Positions 45,529 through 55,507 are shown, counted from the stretch's first letter. The stretch: 64,000 nucleotides of DNA from CmP2 sp052084925 (GCA_052084925.1 JBQDEV010000002.1:62001-126000); one strand, 5' to 3'. Notes: a model not told the origin generated them from the sequence alone. Numbers and translations: made by a program.

Positions 45529-46596
45529 GTGAACACTGCACTTCGCCCACGCGCCGCATGTCACTCGGTCATATTCTCGGGCTTCCTGGCCGCTGGTCTG
45601 CTGCTCAGCGGCTGCGGTGCCGCTACTGAAGGAACGGACGCCGAGGCGGCGTCGTCGACCCAGGACGCGTCCAGCTTGCTTCCGGCCGCCGAGGGACAGG
45701 TGGACTATCCGATCGAGCTTGCCAACGACTTCGGCACCACCACCCTGGAGCAGCGCCCGGAACGCATTGCCGTGGTCTCGCCGTCGACGGTGGACTCCGA
45801 TGTGCTCGTTGCCCTCGATGTGACTCCGGTGATGTCACCGAACACACTGGAGCTGGAGCCGTGGATCTCCTCCGAGGTGCTCGACGGGGTGGAGAACCTC
45901 TGGGAATCGGAAGCCGGCGCACTGCCGGCTGCCGAGCAGGTGGCCGCCGTGGAACCGGACCTGATCGTCGCTCTCGGCGGTGCAGGTACCCTCACCCAAA
46001 CGGACTTCAACCGGTTGTCGGTGGTTGCACCGGTGCTGGTCAACGACGCCGAGAGCGAAGGCTCTTGGCAGGACGTCACCGCTGCCCTCGGCGAGGTGTT
46101 GGACCTGCAGGATGCGGCCACCGCGCTCGTCGACGACGTCGACGCCCAGATCGAGGCCATCGCCGAAAACAACCCGCAGTTCCAGGGCAAGACGGCGGCC
46201 CACGTGCACGTCTACGGTCAGGAGTACGGAGCCTCCTACTTCAGCTCTCCGGGCAGTGACTCGGCCGCTTTGCTGGCGGAGCTCGGCTTCGAACTGCCGG
46301 AGAACGCACAGAGGTTCCCGGATGAAGACACGGTCAGCGATGAACTCATCACCGAGATCGACGCCGATGTGCTGCTGGTGACGCTGACGCCGAACGACGA
46401 GGGCGCCGACTGGTTCCTCGACAAGCCCCTGTTCCAGGCAGTCCCAGCGGTGCAGGACGGTCGCTACGCGGTGCTGCAGCCCGACGAAGGCTCGAACTTC
46501 GCCGCGGTGGCTTGGGCCCTGCGCATGCAGAGTCCGCTGAGTCTGCCGTGGGTGGCAGAGGAACTCGAATCCCTGGCGAACGAAGCCATCGACTGA
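45529..46596 (+). CDS. Iron-siderophore ABC transporter substrate-binding lipoprotein
   Basis: This extracellular lipoprotein captures a ferric siderophore. It has 355 residues. The signal peptide ends in the lipobox LLSGC. The FecB/FepB-type fold shows the strand RIAVVSPSTVDSDVLVALDV and LIVALGGAGTLTQTDFN, with DVLLVTLTPNDEG later. The frame is open to a TTG at 45514, but the GTG at 45529 has GAAAGG 8 nt upstream. No matching permease or ATPase is adjacent, so it must use one encoded elsewhere. Confidence 0.88.
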   Translation: MNTALRPRAACHSVIFSGFLAAGLLLSGCGAATEGTDAEAASSTQDASSLLPAAEGQVDYPIELANDFGTTTLEQRPERIAVVSPSTVDSDVLVALDVTPVMSPNTLELEPWISSEVLDGVENLWESEAGALPAAEQVAAVEPDLIVALGGAGTLTQTDFNRLSVVAPVLVNDAESEGSWQDVTAALGEVLDLQDAATALVDDVDAQIEAIAENNPQFQGKTAAHVHVYGQEYGASYFSSPGSDSAALLAELGFELPENAQRFPDEDTVSDELITEIDADVLLVTLTPNDEGADWFLDKPLFQAVPAVQDGRYAVLQPDEGSNFAAVAWALRMQSPLSLPWVAEELESLANEAID

Positions 46597-46644
46597 GGCG
46601 CCCCGTCGCGCTGCCCTTGGGGCTCGGGGTGAGCCCAACAGCGG

Positions 46645-46650
46645 TAGACT
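46645..46650 (+). promoter_or_regulatory. -10 box TAGACT before the amino acid importer operon
   Basis: TAGACT ends 7 nt before the ATG at 46658 and no ribosome site is visible in the gap, so the transcript is probably leaderless. Confidence 0.5.
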
Positions 46651-46657
46651 GCTCAGC

Positions 46658-47638
46658 ATGCTTTCTCCCCTTCGCCCCGTGGCTCGCGCCCTGCGGCTGA
46701 GCGCGCTGGCCCTGGTCGGGGCGAGCGTGCTCAGCGGCTGCGTGACCAACGAAGAGCAGGGCCACCCCGAGGGGTGGCAGCCGGTCGAAACCGAAGAGGT
46801 TCCCGAACTCGCCGCCCTAGTCCCCGAGGACATCGCACAGCGCGGCTACCTGAGCATGGGCACCAATCCGCCGTTCGCGCCGTTCGAATTCAAGGATTCT
46901 CACGGCGAGATCATCGGCCTGGAGATCGACCTCGCCACCGCGCTCGCCGGCACGCTGGGACTCGAACTGCGCCCCGTCGAGCAGGATTTCGCGATGATCC
47001 TGCCGGCCGTGTCTTCTGGCACCATCGACTTCGGAGGTTCCGGCTTCACTGACACCGAGGAACGCCGCGCCAACTTCGACTTCATTAACTCGCTCTACGC
47101 CGGCATCCAGTGGGCCCAGCCCACCGACTCCGAGCACGGAACCATTGACCCCGACGACGCCTGCGGGCTGACGGTCGCCGTGCAGCGCAACACCGTCTCA
47201 GAGACCGACGACGTGCGCCCGAAATCCGAGGCATGCCGGGAAGCAGGCCGCCCCGGCATCGAGATTCTCTCCTACGACACCTCCGACACCGCAGCCACCG
47301 CCCTGGTGCTGGGTCGCGCCGACGCGTTCTCCGCCGACTCGCCGATCACCGCGTGGGCCGTCGAGCGCGCCGAGGAGAAGATCGTCGCCACCGGGGACAT
47401 GTTCCAGGCTGCCCCGTACGGCTTCGCCGTGCCCAAGGACTCCGAACTCACCGAGACATTGGCCGCCGCCATGCAGCACCTCATCGACACCGGAGCCTAC
47501 GCCGAAGTGCTCGGCCAATGGAACATCGACGAAGGACTGATCGAGGAGGCTCTCGTCAACGAGGAACCCCTCAGCTCCACCGATTTCACCGTCTCGACCA
47601 CCGCCCAGACCTCTCCAAGCAGGGAGCGTTCCTCATGA
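46658..47638 (+). CDS. Polar amino acid ABC transporter substrate-binding lipoprotein
   Basis: This is a 326-residue extracytoplasmic binding protein. The lipobox is LSGC with Cys28. The SBP_bac_3 fold shows YLSMGTNPPFAPFEF, IIGLEIDLATALAGTLGL, and FGGSGFTDTEERRANFDF, which are typical of polar amino acid or opine binders. Its last codons overlap the permease ATG. Ligand unknown. Confidence 0.9.
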   Translation: MLSPLRPVARALRLSALALVGASVLSGCVTNEEQGHPEGWQPVETEEVPELAALVPEDIAQRGYLSMGTNPPFAPFEFKDSHGEIIGLEIDLATALAGTLGLELRPVEQDFAMILPAVSSGTIDFGGSGFTDTEERRANFDFINSLYAGIQWAQPTDSEHGTIDPDDACGLTVAVQRNTVSETDDVRPKSEACREAGRPGIEILSYDTSDTAATALVLGRADAFSADSPITAWAVERAEEKIVATGDMFQAAPYGFAVPKDSELTETLAAAMQHLIDTGAYAEVLGQWNIDEGLIEEALVNEEPLSSTDFTVSTTAQTSPSRERSS

Positions 47639-48579
47639 CGATCACCGAGTCCCCGCGCCCGACCGCGCAGCCCATCCAAGCGAAGCCGCTGCGCCACCCC
47701 GGACGGTGGATCGCTGCCGCTGTGGTGGTCGCCCTCGCCGCCTGGTTCATCATCGGCGCGCTGAACAACGACAACTACGGGTGGGACGTCTATCGGCAGT
47801 ACCTGCTGGATACCCGCATCGCCACCGCCGCCCTGCACACCCTGGCGCTGACCGTACTCTCGATGCTCATCGGCGTCGTGCTCGGGGTGGTCCTGGCCGT
47901 GATGCGCATGTCGCCGAACCCGGTGCTGCGGGCCGTGGCCTGGGTGTATCTCTGGGTCTTCCGCGGGACCCCGGTCTACGTGCAGCTGGTGTTCTGGGGG
48001 CTCATGGGCTCGCTGTACCAGTCCCTGAACCTGGGCTTCACCGAGATCAACCTGCAGACGCTGCTGAGCAACATGTTCTTCCTCGCGGTGATCGGACTGG
48101 CCCTCAACGAGGCTGCCTACATGGCCGAGATCGTGCGCTCCGGCATCCAGGCGGTGCCGCCCGGCCAGACGGAGGCGTCGAAGGCCCTGGGAATGAGCTG
48201 GTCGCTGACCATGCGCCGCACCGTGCTGCCACAGGCGATGAAGATCATCATCCCGCCCACCGGCAACGAGGTCATCTCGATGCTGAAGACCACCTCGCTC
48301 GTCGTCGCCGTGCCTTACTCCCTGGAGCTCTACGGGCGTTCCATGGACATCGCCAACGCCCTGTTCGACCCGGTCCCCATGCTGCTGGTGGCCGCCACCT
48401 GGTACCTCGCCGTCACTTCCGTGCTGATGGTCGGTCAGCACTACCTGGAGAAGCACTATGACCGCGGGGTCACCCGGGAGCTCACCGGACGCCAGCTCGC
48501 CGCACTCGCCGATGCGGAGGGATCGCTGCCGAAGAACATGACCGCGGCCTCAGACCAGCCACACCGAAAGGGGAACTGA
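47635..48579 (+). CDS. Amino acid ABC transporter permease (HisM/GlnP type)
   Basis: This 314-residue inner membrane permease contains the conserved block TALHTLALTVLSMLIGVVLG (in part), YVQLVFWGL, and the EAA loop ALNEAAYMAEIVRSGIQAV with GQTEASKALGMS. ATG at 47635 overlaps the binding protein stop. A single permease of this type normally forms a homodimer. The C-terminal tail after about 290 is unconserved. Confidence 0.92.
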   Translation: MTITESPRPTAQPIQAKPLRHPGRWIAAAVVVALAAWFIIGALNNDNYGWDVYRQYLLDTRIATAALHTLALTVLSMLIGVVLGVVLAVMRMSPNPVLRAVAWVYLWVFRGTPVYVQLVFWGLMGSLYQSLNLGFTEINLQTLLSNMFFLAVIGLALNEAAYMAEIVRSGIQAVPPGQTEASKALGMSWSLTMRRTVLPQAMKIIIPPTGNEVISMLKTTSLVVAVPYSLELYGRSMDIANALFDPVPMLLVAATWYLAVTSVLMVGQHYLEKHYDRGVTRELTGRQLAALADAEGSLPKNMTAASDQPHRKGN

Positions 48580-48580
48580 G

Positions 48581-49345
<765 letters not shown>

Positions 49346-49396
49346 CGGCCATCCGCGCCGTCAGAACCCGCACCACCCCAAGGAGGGACCCCACCG

Positions 49397-49939
49397 ATGC
49401 CAGCGAACTCCGTTCGCCTCCGACCGGCCACCCGCGAGGACGTGCCGGCCGCGCTGACCATGAAGCTTGCCGCCTGGCGCGAGGTCTATGCCGGGCTGCG
49501 CGATGCGGACTTCTTCCGCCGCGCCGAGGCCCGACTCGACGACGAGATTGCCTGGTGGCAGCGCGGTATCGACGCCGGGGCCGAATTCCACCTCGCTGAG
49601 CTGCCCGGAGCCTTCGGCACCCGGATCGTCGGTCTCGCCGGGGCGACCCCGGCACTGCCCGAAGACGCCGAAACCCGGGTCGACATCGAGATGGGTGTTC
49701 TCTATGTGCTCCGCGAGCACGATTCTGATTCGACACCCGGAGCGCCCGGGCTTCGCGCCGTGCTGCTGGAGACCGTGCTGCAGGGCCGAGACGCGCTGGT
49801 TTGGGTGGTCGAGCAGGACACCGCCACCGTGCAGTTCTACCGCGACCACGGCTTCACCCCCGATGGGGCGCGCGAGGAACTCGACGGCGACTGGGCCGGA
49901 CTGAGCGAAGTGCGCATGGTGCGCCGCTCGGGCAGCTGA
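49397..49939 (+). CDS. GNAT family N-acetyltransferase
   Basis: This 180-residue acetyl-CoA-dependent transferase starts with NSVRLRPATREDVPAALTM and has the W-R-EVYAGL helix seen in the family. The acetyl-CoA loop is poorly conserved. DTATVQFYRDHGFTPDG is the usual C-terminal motif. AGGAGGG precedes the ATG. Substrate unknown. It sits between the importer and the reductase, possibly as the fourth gene of that operon. Confidence 0.82.
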   Translation: MPANSVRLRPATREDVPAALTMKLAAWREVYAGLRDADFFRRAEARLDDEIAWWQRGIDAGAEFHLAELPGAFGTRIVGLAGATPALPEDAETRVDIEMGVLYVLREHDSDSTPGAPGLRAVLLETVLQGRDALVWVVEQDTATVQFYRDHGFTPDGAREELDGDWAGLSEVRMVRRSGS

Positions 49940-50018
49940 GCACCGACTCTGGTGCCCGGCCGGGCCCGGTCCGTACGCTGAGAAGCGTGACTGCCGAGAA
50001 CCCACCGAAAGGGGAGAC

Positions 50019-51029
50019 ATGCGCGCCCTGCTGATTCCGGAGAAGGGTGCCGATGCCACCCTGACCACCGACCTCGACGACGAAAGCGTCCTGGGAGCCC
50101 AGGCGCCCGGTGCCGCCACAACCGACGCGGTGATTGACGTGGCGTGGTCCTCGCTGAACTACAAGGACGGCATGGCCCTGTCCGGCCGCGGTATCGTGCG
50201 GACCTGGCCGCTGGTGCCCGGGATCGACGCCGTGGGCACCGTGCGCGAACCCGGAGGCACCGCCTTCGCCGTCGGCGACACCGTGGTGCTCAACGGCGCC
50301 GGTGCGGGGGAGACCCGCCATGGCGGCTACGCCGAGGCAGCCCGGGTGCCCGCCGAAGCCCTGGTGCGGGTGCCCGAGGCCTTCACCGACCGGCAGGCCG
50401 CGGCCATCGGCACCGCCGGGTTCACTGCCATGCTGTGCGTACTGGCCCTCGACGACGCGGGAGTGGCCCCCGGCGACGGCCCCATCCTGGTCACCGGAGC
50501 CGCCGGCGGGGTCGGCTCCCTGGCCGTGGCCCTGCTCGCCGGGCGTGGCTACACGGTGACCGCCTCCACCGGCCGGGTCGAGACCGAAGGAGACTTCCTG
50601 CGCGAGCTCGGGGCCACCGAGATCATCCACCGCGAGGAGCTCTCCGAGGCCTCGCCCGTGGACAAGCCCCTGCAGGCCGCGCGCTGGGGCGGCGCTATCG
50701 ATTCCGTCGGCTCCACTACCCTGGGCAACGTGCTCGCCCAGACCCGCTACGGCGGGGCGGTCGCTTGTTGCGGGCTCGCCGCCGGACCGGATTTGCCCAC
50801 CACGGTGCTGCCGTTCATCCTGCGCGGGGCCCGACTGCTCGGCGCGAACTCGGTGGAGGCACCCCTGGAGCTGCGGCAGCGAGCGTGGCATCAGTTGGGT
50901 GCCGAACTCGACGTCGCCGTGCTCGATGCTCTCACCGATTCGGTCGCGCTCAGCGAGATTGAGCAGGCCGGTCAGCGGATTCTCGCCGGGGCCGTGCGCG
51001 GGCGCACCGTGGTCGATGTGCACGCCTGA
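50019..51029 (+). CDS. Acrylyl-CoA reductase-type quinone oxidoreductase (AcuI/YhdH family)
   Basis: This 336-residue MDR enzyme of the AcuI family reduces acrylyl-CoA with NADPH. Family features: SSLNYKDGMALSGRG, PLVPGIDAVGTV, HGGYAEAARVP, AIGTAGFTAMLCVLAL, VTGAAGGVGSLAVALLA and GGAIDSVGSTTLGNVLAQ. AGGGGAG precedes the ATG. Role may be acrylate or related electrophile detoxification. Confidence 0.9.
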   Translation: MRALLIPEKGADATLTTDLDDESVLGAQAPGAATTDAVIDVAWSSLNYKDGMALSGRGIVRTWPLVPGIDAVGTVREPGGTAFAVGDTVVLNGAGAGETRHGGYAEAARVPAEALVRVPEAFTDRQAAAIGTAGFTAMLCVLALDDAGVAPGDGPILVTGAAGGVGSLAVALLAGRGYTVTASTGRVETEGDFLRELGATEIIHREELSEASPVDKPLQAARWGGAIDSVGSTTLGNVLAQTRYGGAVACCGLAAGPDLPTTVLPFILRGARLLGANSVEAPLELRQRAWHQLGAELDVAVLDALTDSVALSEIEQAGQRILAGAVRGRTVVDVHA

Positions 51030-51049
51030 GCCGGACCCGCACGCTGGGA

Positions 51050-51055
51050 TAGGGT
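51050..51055 (+). promoter_or_regulatory. -10 box TAGGGT before the MntR-like gene
   Basis: TAGGGT ends 6 nt before the ATG at 51062, consistent with a leaderless transcript, though GGTGGAG overlaps it. Confidence 0.4.
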
Positions 51056-51061
51056 GGAGCC

Positions 51062-51754
51062 ATGCCAGAATTCGCAGGACGATCAGTGTCGGAGCTGTCG
51101 ACCAGCACCCAGAACTACCTGAAGTCCATCTGGACGCTGTGCGAGTGGTCGGATGAGCCGGTCACCCCGTCGCTGATCGCCGGCAAGGCCGGAGTCACCC
51201 TGTCCTCGGCGTCGGATGCGATGCGCAAACTCGCCGAGCAGGGTCTCGTCGAATATGAGCGCTATGGGCAGCTGCGGCTGACCCCGGCCGGAGACCAGCT
51301 TGCCCTGGCGATGGTGCGCCGCCACCGGCTCATCGAGACGTTCCTCGTCACCGTGCTGGGCTACCAGTGGGACGAGGTGCACGATGAGGCCGAGAGCCTG
51401 GAGCACGCGGTCTCCGACCTGATGATCGAGCGTATCGACGAGCACCTGGGACACCCCAGCCGCGACCCGCACGGGGATCCGATCCCGGCCGCCGACGGCA
51501 GTATTGACCATGTGGCCGCCGAGGTCCTCACGGCTCTGCCCTTGGGCCAGCGGGCGCGGATCGAGCGGATCTCCGACGACGACCCGGAGCTGCTGCAGTT
51601 CTTCGCCGCCCAGGGGGTGCGCATCGGCGCCGTCGTGGAGGCACGAGCATCCCAGCCGTTCTCCGGCTCGCGGCAGATCCTGCTCGTCGATTCCGAGACG
51701 ACCATCCCCTTGGGACAGGCCGCCACCGACTCGGTCTGGACCGTGCCGGTCTAG
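51062..51754 (+). CDS. DtxR/MntR-family metal-dependent repressor
   Basis: This is a 230-residue regulator: an N-terminal winged HTH (STQNYLKSIWTLCEW, then KAGVTLSSASDAMRKLAEQGL), a metal-binding dimerisation domain (about 75-145, with RRHRLIETFL and EAESLEHAVSD), and a C-terminal SH3/FeoA-like domain (about 155-230). It lies convergent with the four-gene Mn/Zn-type importer, so a manganese sensor is more likely than the iron-sensing DtxR/IdeR. The metal is inferred from context. Confidence 0.87.
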   Translation: MPEFAGRSVSELSTSTQNYLKSIWTLCEWSDEPVTPSLIAGKAGVTLSSASDAMRKLAEQGLVEYERYGQLRLTPAGDQLALAMVRRHRLIETFLVTVLGYQWDEVHDEAESLEHAVSDLMIERIDEHLGHPSRDPHGDPIPAADGSIDHVAAEVLTALPLGQRARIERISDDDPELLQFFAAQGVRIGAVVEARASQPFSGSRQILLVDSETTIPLGQAATDSVWTVPV

Positions 51755-52662
51755 CCGGTCCGCGTCGCAGTACTCAGGGCCGCTTCGGCCCTCAACCGGG
51801 CCCCGGCACGACGTCGTCGTCGCGCCCCCAGTAGGTGTCTCACGAGCAGCACCGCCGTGAACATCAGCCCCAAAAAGACCGCAATGCCGGCACTGGTGGC
51901 GGCATTGAGCACGTAGGCCAACCAGAATCCGAGGAACGAGCCGCCGGCAGCGAACCCGATCGTGAGCGCAATCATCGTGGACATCCGCTGGGCCAGCAGG
52001 GCTGCGGTGGCGGCGGGCACCACGATCAGTGCCAGCACCAGAATGGCCCCCACCGCATAGAAGGCAGCGGTGACGGTCAGCGCCACCAGGAACATCAGCG
52101 TCGTGTTCAGCACCACCGTCCGCACCCCGAGGCTGGCGGCGAAGGGGCGGTCGAAGGTGGTGAGCTTCAGCGCCGGATAGCACAGCGTGATGAAGGCGAC
52201 GTCAAGCAGTAGCACCCCTAGCATCACGTATAGGTGCGTGGGCCCGAGCACGGTGCCGCCGATCACCAGCTGATCGAAAGCCGCCAGATTCAGATCTCCC
52301 ACCAACACGGTGTGCGTGTCCAGGTGCAGATTCGAGAACCGGGTGGAGACCAACAGGATGCCCACCGAGAACAGCGCGGGGAAGATCAGCCCTTGGGGGG
52401 CGTCTCCGGCCACCAGCCCGGTGCGTTCAAGCAGCTCCGAGCCCAGCACCACGATCAGTCCGGACGCGGCCGCGGCGAGCAACAGCCACGGCGAGCTCAG
52501 GTCCTGGGTGAACCAGTACCCGACGACGATGCCCGGGAACACGGCATGTCCGATCGCGTCGACCAGCATCGAATTCCGGCGCAGCACCACAAACGCTCCG
52601 GGTAGCGCGCAGGCCACAGCGGTGACGACGGCCAACAGGATGACTCCGAGCAGGAAACTCAT
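51751..52662 (-). CDS. Manganese/zinc-type ABC transporter permease (second)
   Basis: This 303-residue ABC-3 family membrane protein has about eight helices, with GAFVVLRRNSMLVDAIGHAVFPGIVVGY (in part) at the N-terminus and AALLAQRMSTMIALTIGFA later. Together with the upstream permease it forms a heterodimeric channel for Mn, Zn or Fe. ATGA overlap with that permease. Its end overlaps the regulator stop by 4 nt. Confidence 0.9.
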   Translation of the reverse strand: MSFLLGVILLAVVTAVACALPGAFVVLRRNSMLVDAIGHAVFPGIVVGYWFTQDLSSPWLLLAAAASGLIVVLGSELLERTGLVAGDAPQGLIFPALFSVGILLVSTRFSNLHLDTHTVLVGDLNLAAFDQLVIGGTVLGPTHLYVMLGVLLLDVAFITLCYPALKLTTFDRPFAASLGVRTVVLNTTLMFLVALTVTAAFYAVGAILVLALIVVPAATAALLAQRMSTMIALTIGFAAGGSFLGFWLAYVLNAATSAGIAVFLGLMFTAVLLVRHLLGARRRRRAGARLRAEAALSTATRTG

Positions 52663-53603
52663 GCGCTCACCCGCTCACCCTGCTCGGCTAGCAGCTCGGC
52701 CCGCAGCCGGCGGCGAGTGCGCACCCGGCGCAGGGCTGCTGCGACGACGCTGCGCTGCGGGGAGCACAGCATCGAAACGACGAAGAGCGCGAACAACACC
52801 AGCACGATCACCGGTCCCGTGGGTACATCGCCGATCACGATCGAGAGATACGCACCCAGGCTGGATCCGACTCCGCCGATCACACCGGAAAGCATCACCA
52901 TCGGTCCCAGCCGTCCGGTCCACTGGCGCGCCGCGGCAGGTGGAGTGACCACGAAGGCCACCATCAGCACCAGGCCCACGGCTTTGACTCCGATTACCGT
53001 GGCGACCACCACGGAGGTGAACATCACCGCATCGATCACCCGGCCCCGGAACCCCAGCACGACGGCGTGATCCGGGTCGAAGCTGCGCAGGGCGAATTCC
53101 TTCCAGCACAGCACCAGCACCCCCAGGGCGATCCCGCCCACCACCAGCGAGGTGTTCAGGTCCGCGCGGGTCATCACCGAGGCGTTGCCGAACAGGTAGT
53201 CCTGAATGCCGCCGATACCTTCCAGGCCCGAGTTCGAGATCACCCGCATCAGCAGCATGCCGGCGCCGAAGAACAGGGTCAGCGAGATCGCCATGGCGGT
53301 GTCCACCCGGATCGGGGAGAGCGCGGTGATCAGGTGTGCGAAGCCCACCGCTGCCGCACCGACCACCATGGCTCCCAGCACCAGGATCCCCATGTTCCGT
53401 CCGTCCACGCCGAGCACCAGCACCGCGACGAGAAAGGCGACCAGGGTGCCGGGGAACGCGGCGTGGGAGATCACATCCGACATCAGCGACTGTTTGCGCA
53501 GATAGGCGAAGGCGCCCAGGCACCCGGCGACCACACCGATCACCGCGGTGCCCAGGAACACCATGCGGTAGGTGTGGTCGGCGAAGAACTCGAACAGACT
53601 CAT
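52659..53603 (-). CDS. Manganese/zinc-type ABC transporter permease (first)
   Basis: This 314-residue ABC-3 permease has GCLGAFAYLRKQSLMSDVISHAAFPGTLVAF (in part), GVKAVGLVLMVAFVVTPPAAARQW, and a basic C-terminal tail. It is coupled by ATGA both to the ATPase upstream and to the second permease. Confidence 0.9.
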   Translation of the reverse strand: MSLFEFFADHTYRMVFLGTAVIGVVAGCLGAFAYLRKQSLMSDVISHAAFPGTLVAFLVAVLVLGVDGRNMGILVLGAMVVGAAAVGFAHLITALSPIRVDTAMAISLTLFFGAGMLLMRVISNSGLEGIGGIQDYLFGNASVMTRADLNTSLVVGGIALGVLVLCWKEFALRSFDPDHAVVLGFRGRVIDAVMFTSVVVATVIGVKAVGLVLMVAFVVTPPAAARQWTGRLGPMVMLSGVIGGVGSSLGAYLSIVIGDVPTGPVIVLVLFALFVVSMLCSPQRSVVAAALRRVRTRRRLRAELLAEQGERVSA

Positions 53604-54382
53604 CCGGCGACCCCGGGAATCTCGGTGGTCGCGGCCTCGACCTCGTCGGCCGAGGGGTCATAGGTGGCGCGGATCGTCTCCGGGGTGAACGCGACGTCGA
53701 CAGGGCCCGAGGCCACCACCGAGCGGTTCAGCAGGGTGACCTGATCGCAGTACTCCGGCACGGTGGCCAGATCGTGGTGGACCATCACCACCGTCTTGCC
53801 CTGATCGCGCAGGGCGTGCAGCACATCAATAATGGCTTGTTGGCTGCGCGCATCGACCCCCTGGAACGGTTCGTCCATGAAGAACAGGTCGGGGTTCTGC
53901 GCCAGGGTGCGGGCCAGGAAGACGCGTTGGCGCTGCCCGCCGGAGAGCTGGCCGATCTGCCGGTCTGCCAGCTCGGTAATCCCGGTCTGCTCCAGTGCGG
54001 CCTGCGCGGCCGCCCGTTCGCGGCGTCCGGGGCGCCGGAACCAGCCCAGGGTCCCGTAGGTGCCCATGAGCACGACGTCGAACACCGTGGTGGGGAAGTC
54101 CCAGTCCACCGACGTCGACTGTGGCATGTAGCCGACCCGGGAGCGCACCCGGTGCAACGGCTCGCCGAAGAAGCGCACCTCGCCGGTGAGCGGGGGCACC
54201 AGCCCGAGCATGGCGGAGATCAGGGTCGATTTGCCGGCGCCGTTGGGACCGACCACCCCCATCACCACGCCGGTGGGGATCTGCAGGTCCACGGAACGCA
54301 CCACCGCCTCATCGCGGTAGGCCACGCTCAGGTGTCGGGTGCTGCAGGCCGTCTCGGCGCCCTCATATTCCTCAGCGGTCAC
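53600..54382 (-). CDS. Manganese/zinc-type ABC transporter ATPase
   Basis: This 260-residue ATPase has GPNGAGKSTLISAML (Walker A), the family-typical RVGYMPQSTSVDWDFPTTVFDVVLMG (in part), LSGGQRQRVFLARTLAQ (signature) and LFFMDEPFQGVD. The MPQ..VDWDFP motif is characteristic of Mn/Zn ATPases. The GTG start overlaps the binding protein stop. Confidence 0.92.
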   Translation of the reverse strand: MTAEEYEGAETACSTRHLSVAYRDEAVVRSVDLQIPTGVVMGVVGPNGAGKSTLISAMLGLVPPLTGEVRFFGEPLHRVRSRVGYMPQSTSVDWDFPTTVFDVVLMGTYGTLGWFRRPGRRERAAAQAALEQTGITELADRQIGQLSGGQRQRVFLARTLAQNPDLFFMDEPFQGVDARSQQAIIDVLHALRDQGKTVVMVHHDLATVPEYCDQVTLLNRSVVASGPVDVAFTPETIRATYDPSADEVEAATTEIPGVAG

Positions 54383-55365
54383 GATTCATCCCCCAGTGCG
54401 TTCACGATGGCCTCGGTGTTGTGACGGAACACCTTCAGATAGGTGTTGACATTGTCTCCCGCGCCGAGGGAATCCGCGAAAAGCTCGGCCTCCGAGACCG
54501 CCACGTCCCCACCGCGTGACTGTACTGCTTCGCGGAGGGAGGTGATGGCCTGCGGGCTGGCCTGATTGTCATGGAAGATCACCGGGACCTCGTTCTCCGC
54601 GATCAGATCCGCCAGCTCCGAGAGCTCCCCGGCGCTCAGCGCGGCGTCGGAGGAGATGAAGTCGGTGGCGTGGACCTCCAGATCGTAGGTGTGGCCGTAG
54701 TAGTTGAAGGCGTCGTGGCCGGTCACCAGGATGCGGGGTTCGGGGATCGACGCCGTCGCCTCGGCCGCCTCGTCTGCCGCCGTCTGGATCTCCGCCAGAT
54801 ACGTCTGCGCGCGGGACTCGTAGTCGCCGGAGTTCTCCGGGTCGTGCTCGCTGAGGGTGTCGGCGATAACCTCGATGACCTGGGACCACGCCTCGGGGCT
54901 GTTCCAGATGTGCGGGTCGTGCATCGGCTCGCCCTCTTCACCGGCGTCGGGCCACGGCAGCAGCAGCTCCGCGTCGATCTCCTCGCCGACGGCGACCTGG
55001 GCCTCGCCGAGGCTACGCAGCTGGCCCTCCATCTGTGCCTCCAGGTGAAGTCCGTTCCAGAGCACCAGGTCCGCGGCCTGAATGGTCTGAATGTCCTGGG
55101 TCGAGGGCTGGTAGGTGTGCGGGTCACCGCCCGGTCCCACCATGGTGGTGACTTCGGCCTCCGGGGCGATCACCGCTACCGCGTCCGCAAGATACCCGGT
55201 GGTGGCGTAGATGCTCAGCCCTTCCTCGCCTGATCCTTGAGCCGCGGGGTCGTCCGTGCCGTCGGAGCTCGCGCAGGCGGTGAGCAACAGACTCAATGCG
55301 GTGCCGGACGCGAGCAGGCGAGAAATCCGGCGGACGGGGGAGGAAGGGTGAGCACAAGAAGTCAT
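54379..55365 (-). CDS. Metal ABC transporter substrate-binding lipoprotein (ZnuA/MntA, cluster A-I)
   Basis: This is a 328-residue extracellular Mn/Zn-binding protein. Signal peptide with lipobox LLTAC. Metal ligands fit DPHTYQPS (His), DPHIWNSPEAW (His), the VTGHDAFNYYG strand (His) and VIFHDNQASPQAI (Asp/Glu side). The frame is open far upstream, but the ATG at 55365 starts the signal peptide. First gene of the importer operon, divergent from the creatininase. Confidence 0.92.
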   Translation of the reverse strand: MTSCAHPSSPVRRISRLLASGTALSLLLTACASSDGTDDPAAQGSGEEGLSIYATTGYLADAVAVIAPEAEVTTMVGPGGDPHTYQPSTQDIQTIQAADLVLWNGLHLEAQMEGQLRSLGEAQVAVGEEIDAELLLPWPDAGEEGEPMHDPHIWNSPEAWSQVIEVIADTLSEHDPENSGDYESRAQTYLAEIQTAADEAAEATASIPEPRILVTGHDAFNYYGHTYDLEVHATDFISSDAALSAGELSELADLIAENEVPVIFHDNQASPQAITSLREAVQSRGGDVAVSEAELFADSLGAGDNVNTYLKVFRHNTEAIVNALGDES

Positions 55366-55387
55366 GAGATCAGTGTAGCCGAAACTC

Positions 55388-55409
55388 AAGATACGGCAAG
55401 GCGTATCTT
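55388..55409. promoter_or_regulatory. Perfect inverted repeat AAGATACG-N6-CGTATCTT, candidate MntR operator
   Basis: Two perfect 8-bp arms separated by GCAAGG lie 23 nt before the binding-protein start and 99 nt before creatininase. A dyad of this size in the importer promoter is the natural target for the DtxR/MntR-family regulator at 51.1 kb. Confidence 0.6.
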
Positions 55410-55507
55410 TGCGGCGCGCGTTGGTAGTTGCAACGAGGGCATCTCTGTTGCTCTGACTGCGAAAGAAGTACGCTGTGAAGAACATCACGCGATCCAGGGA
55501 GGACCTC

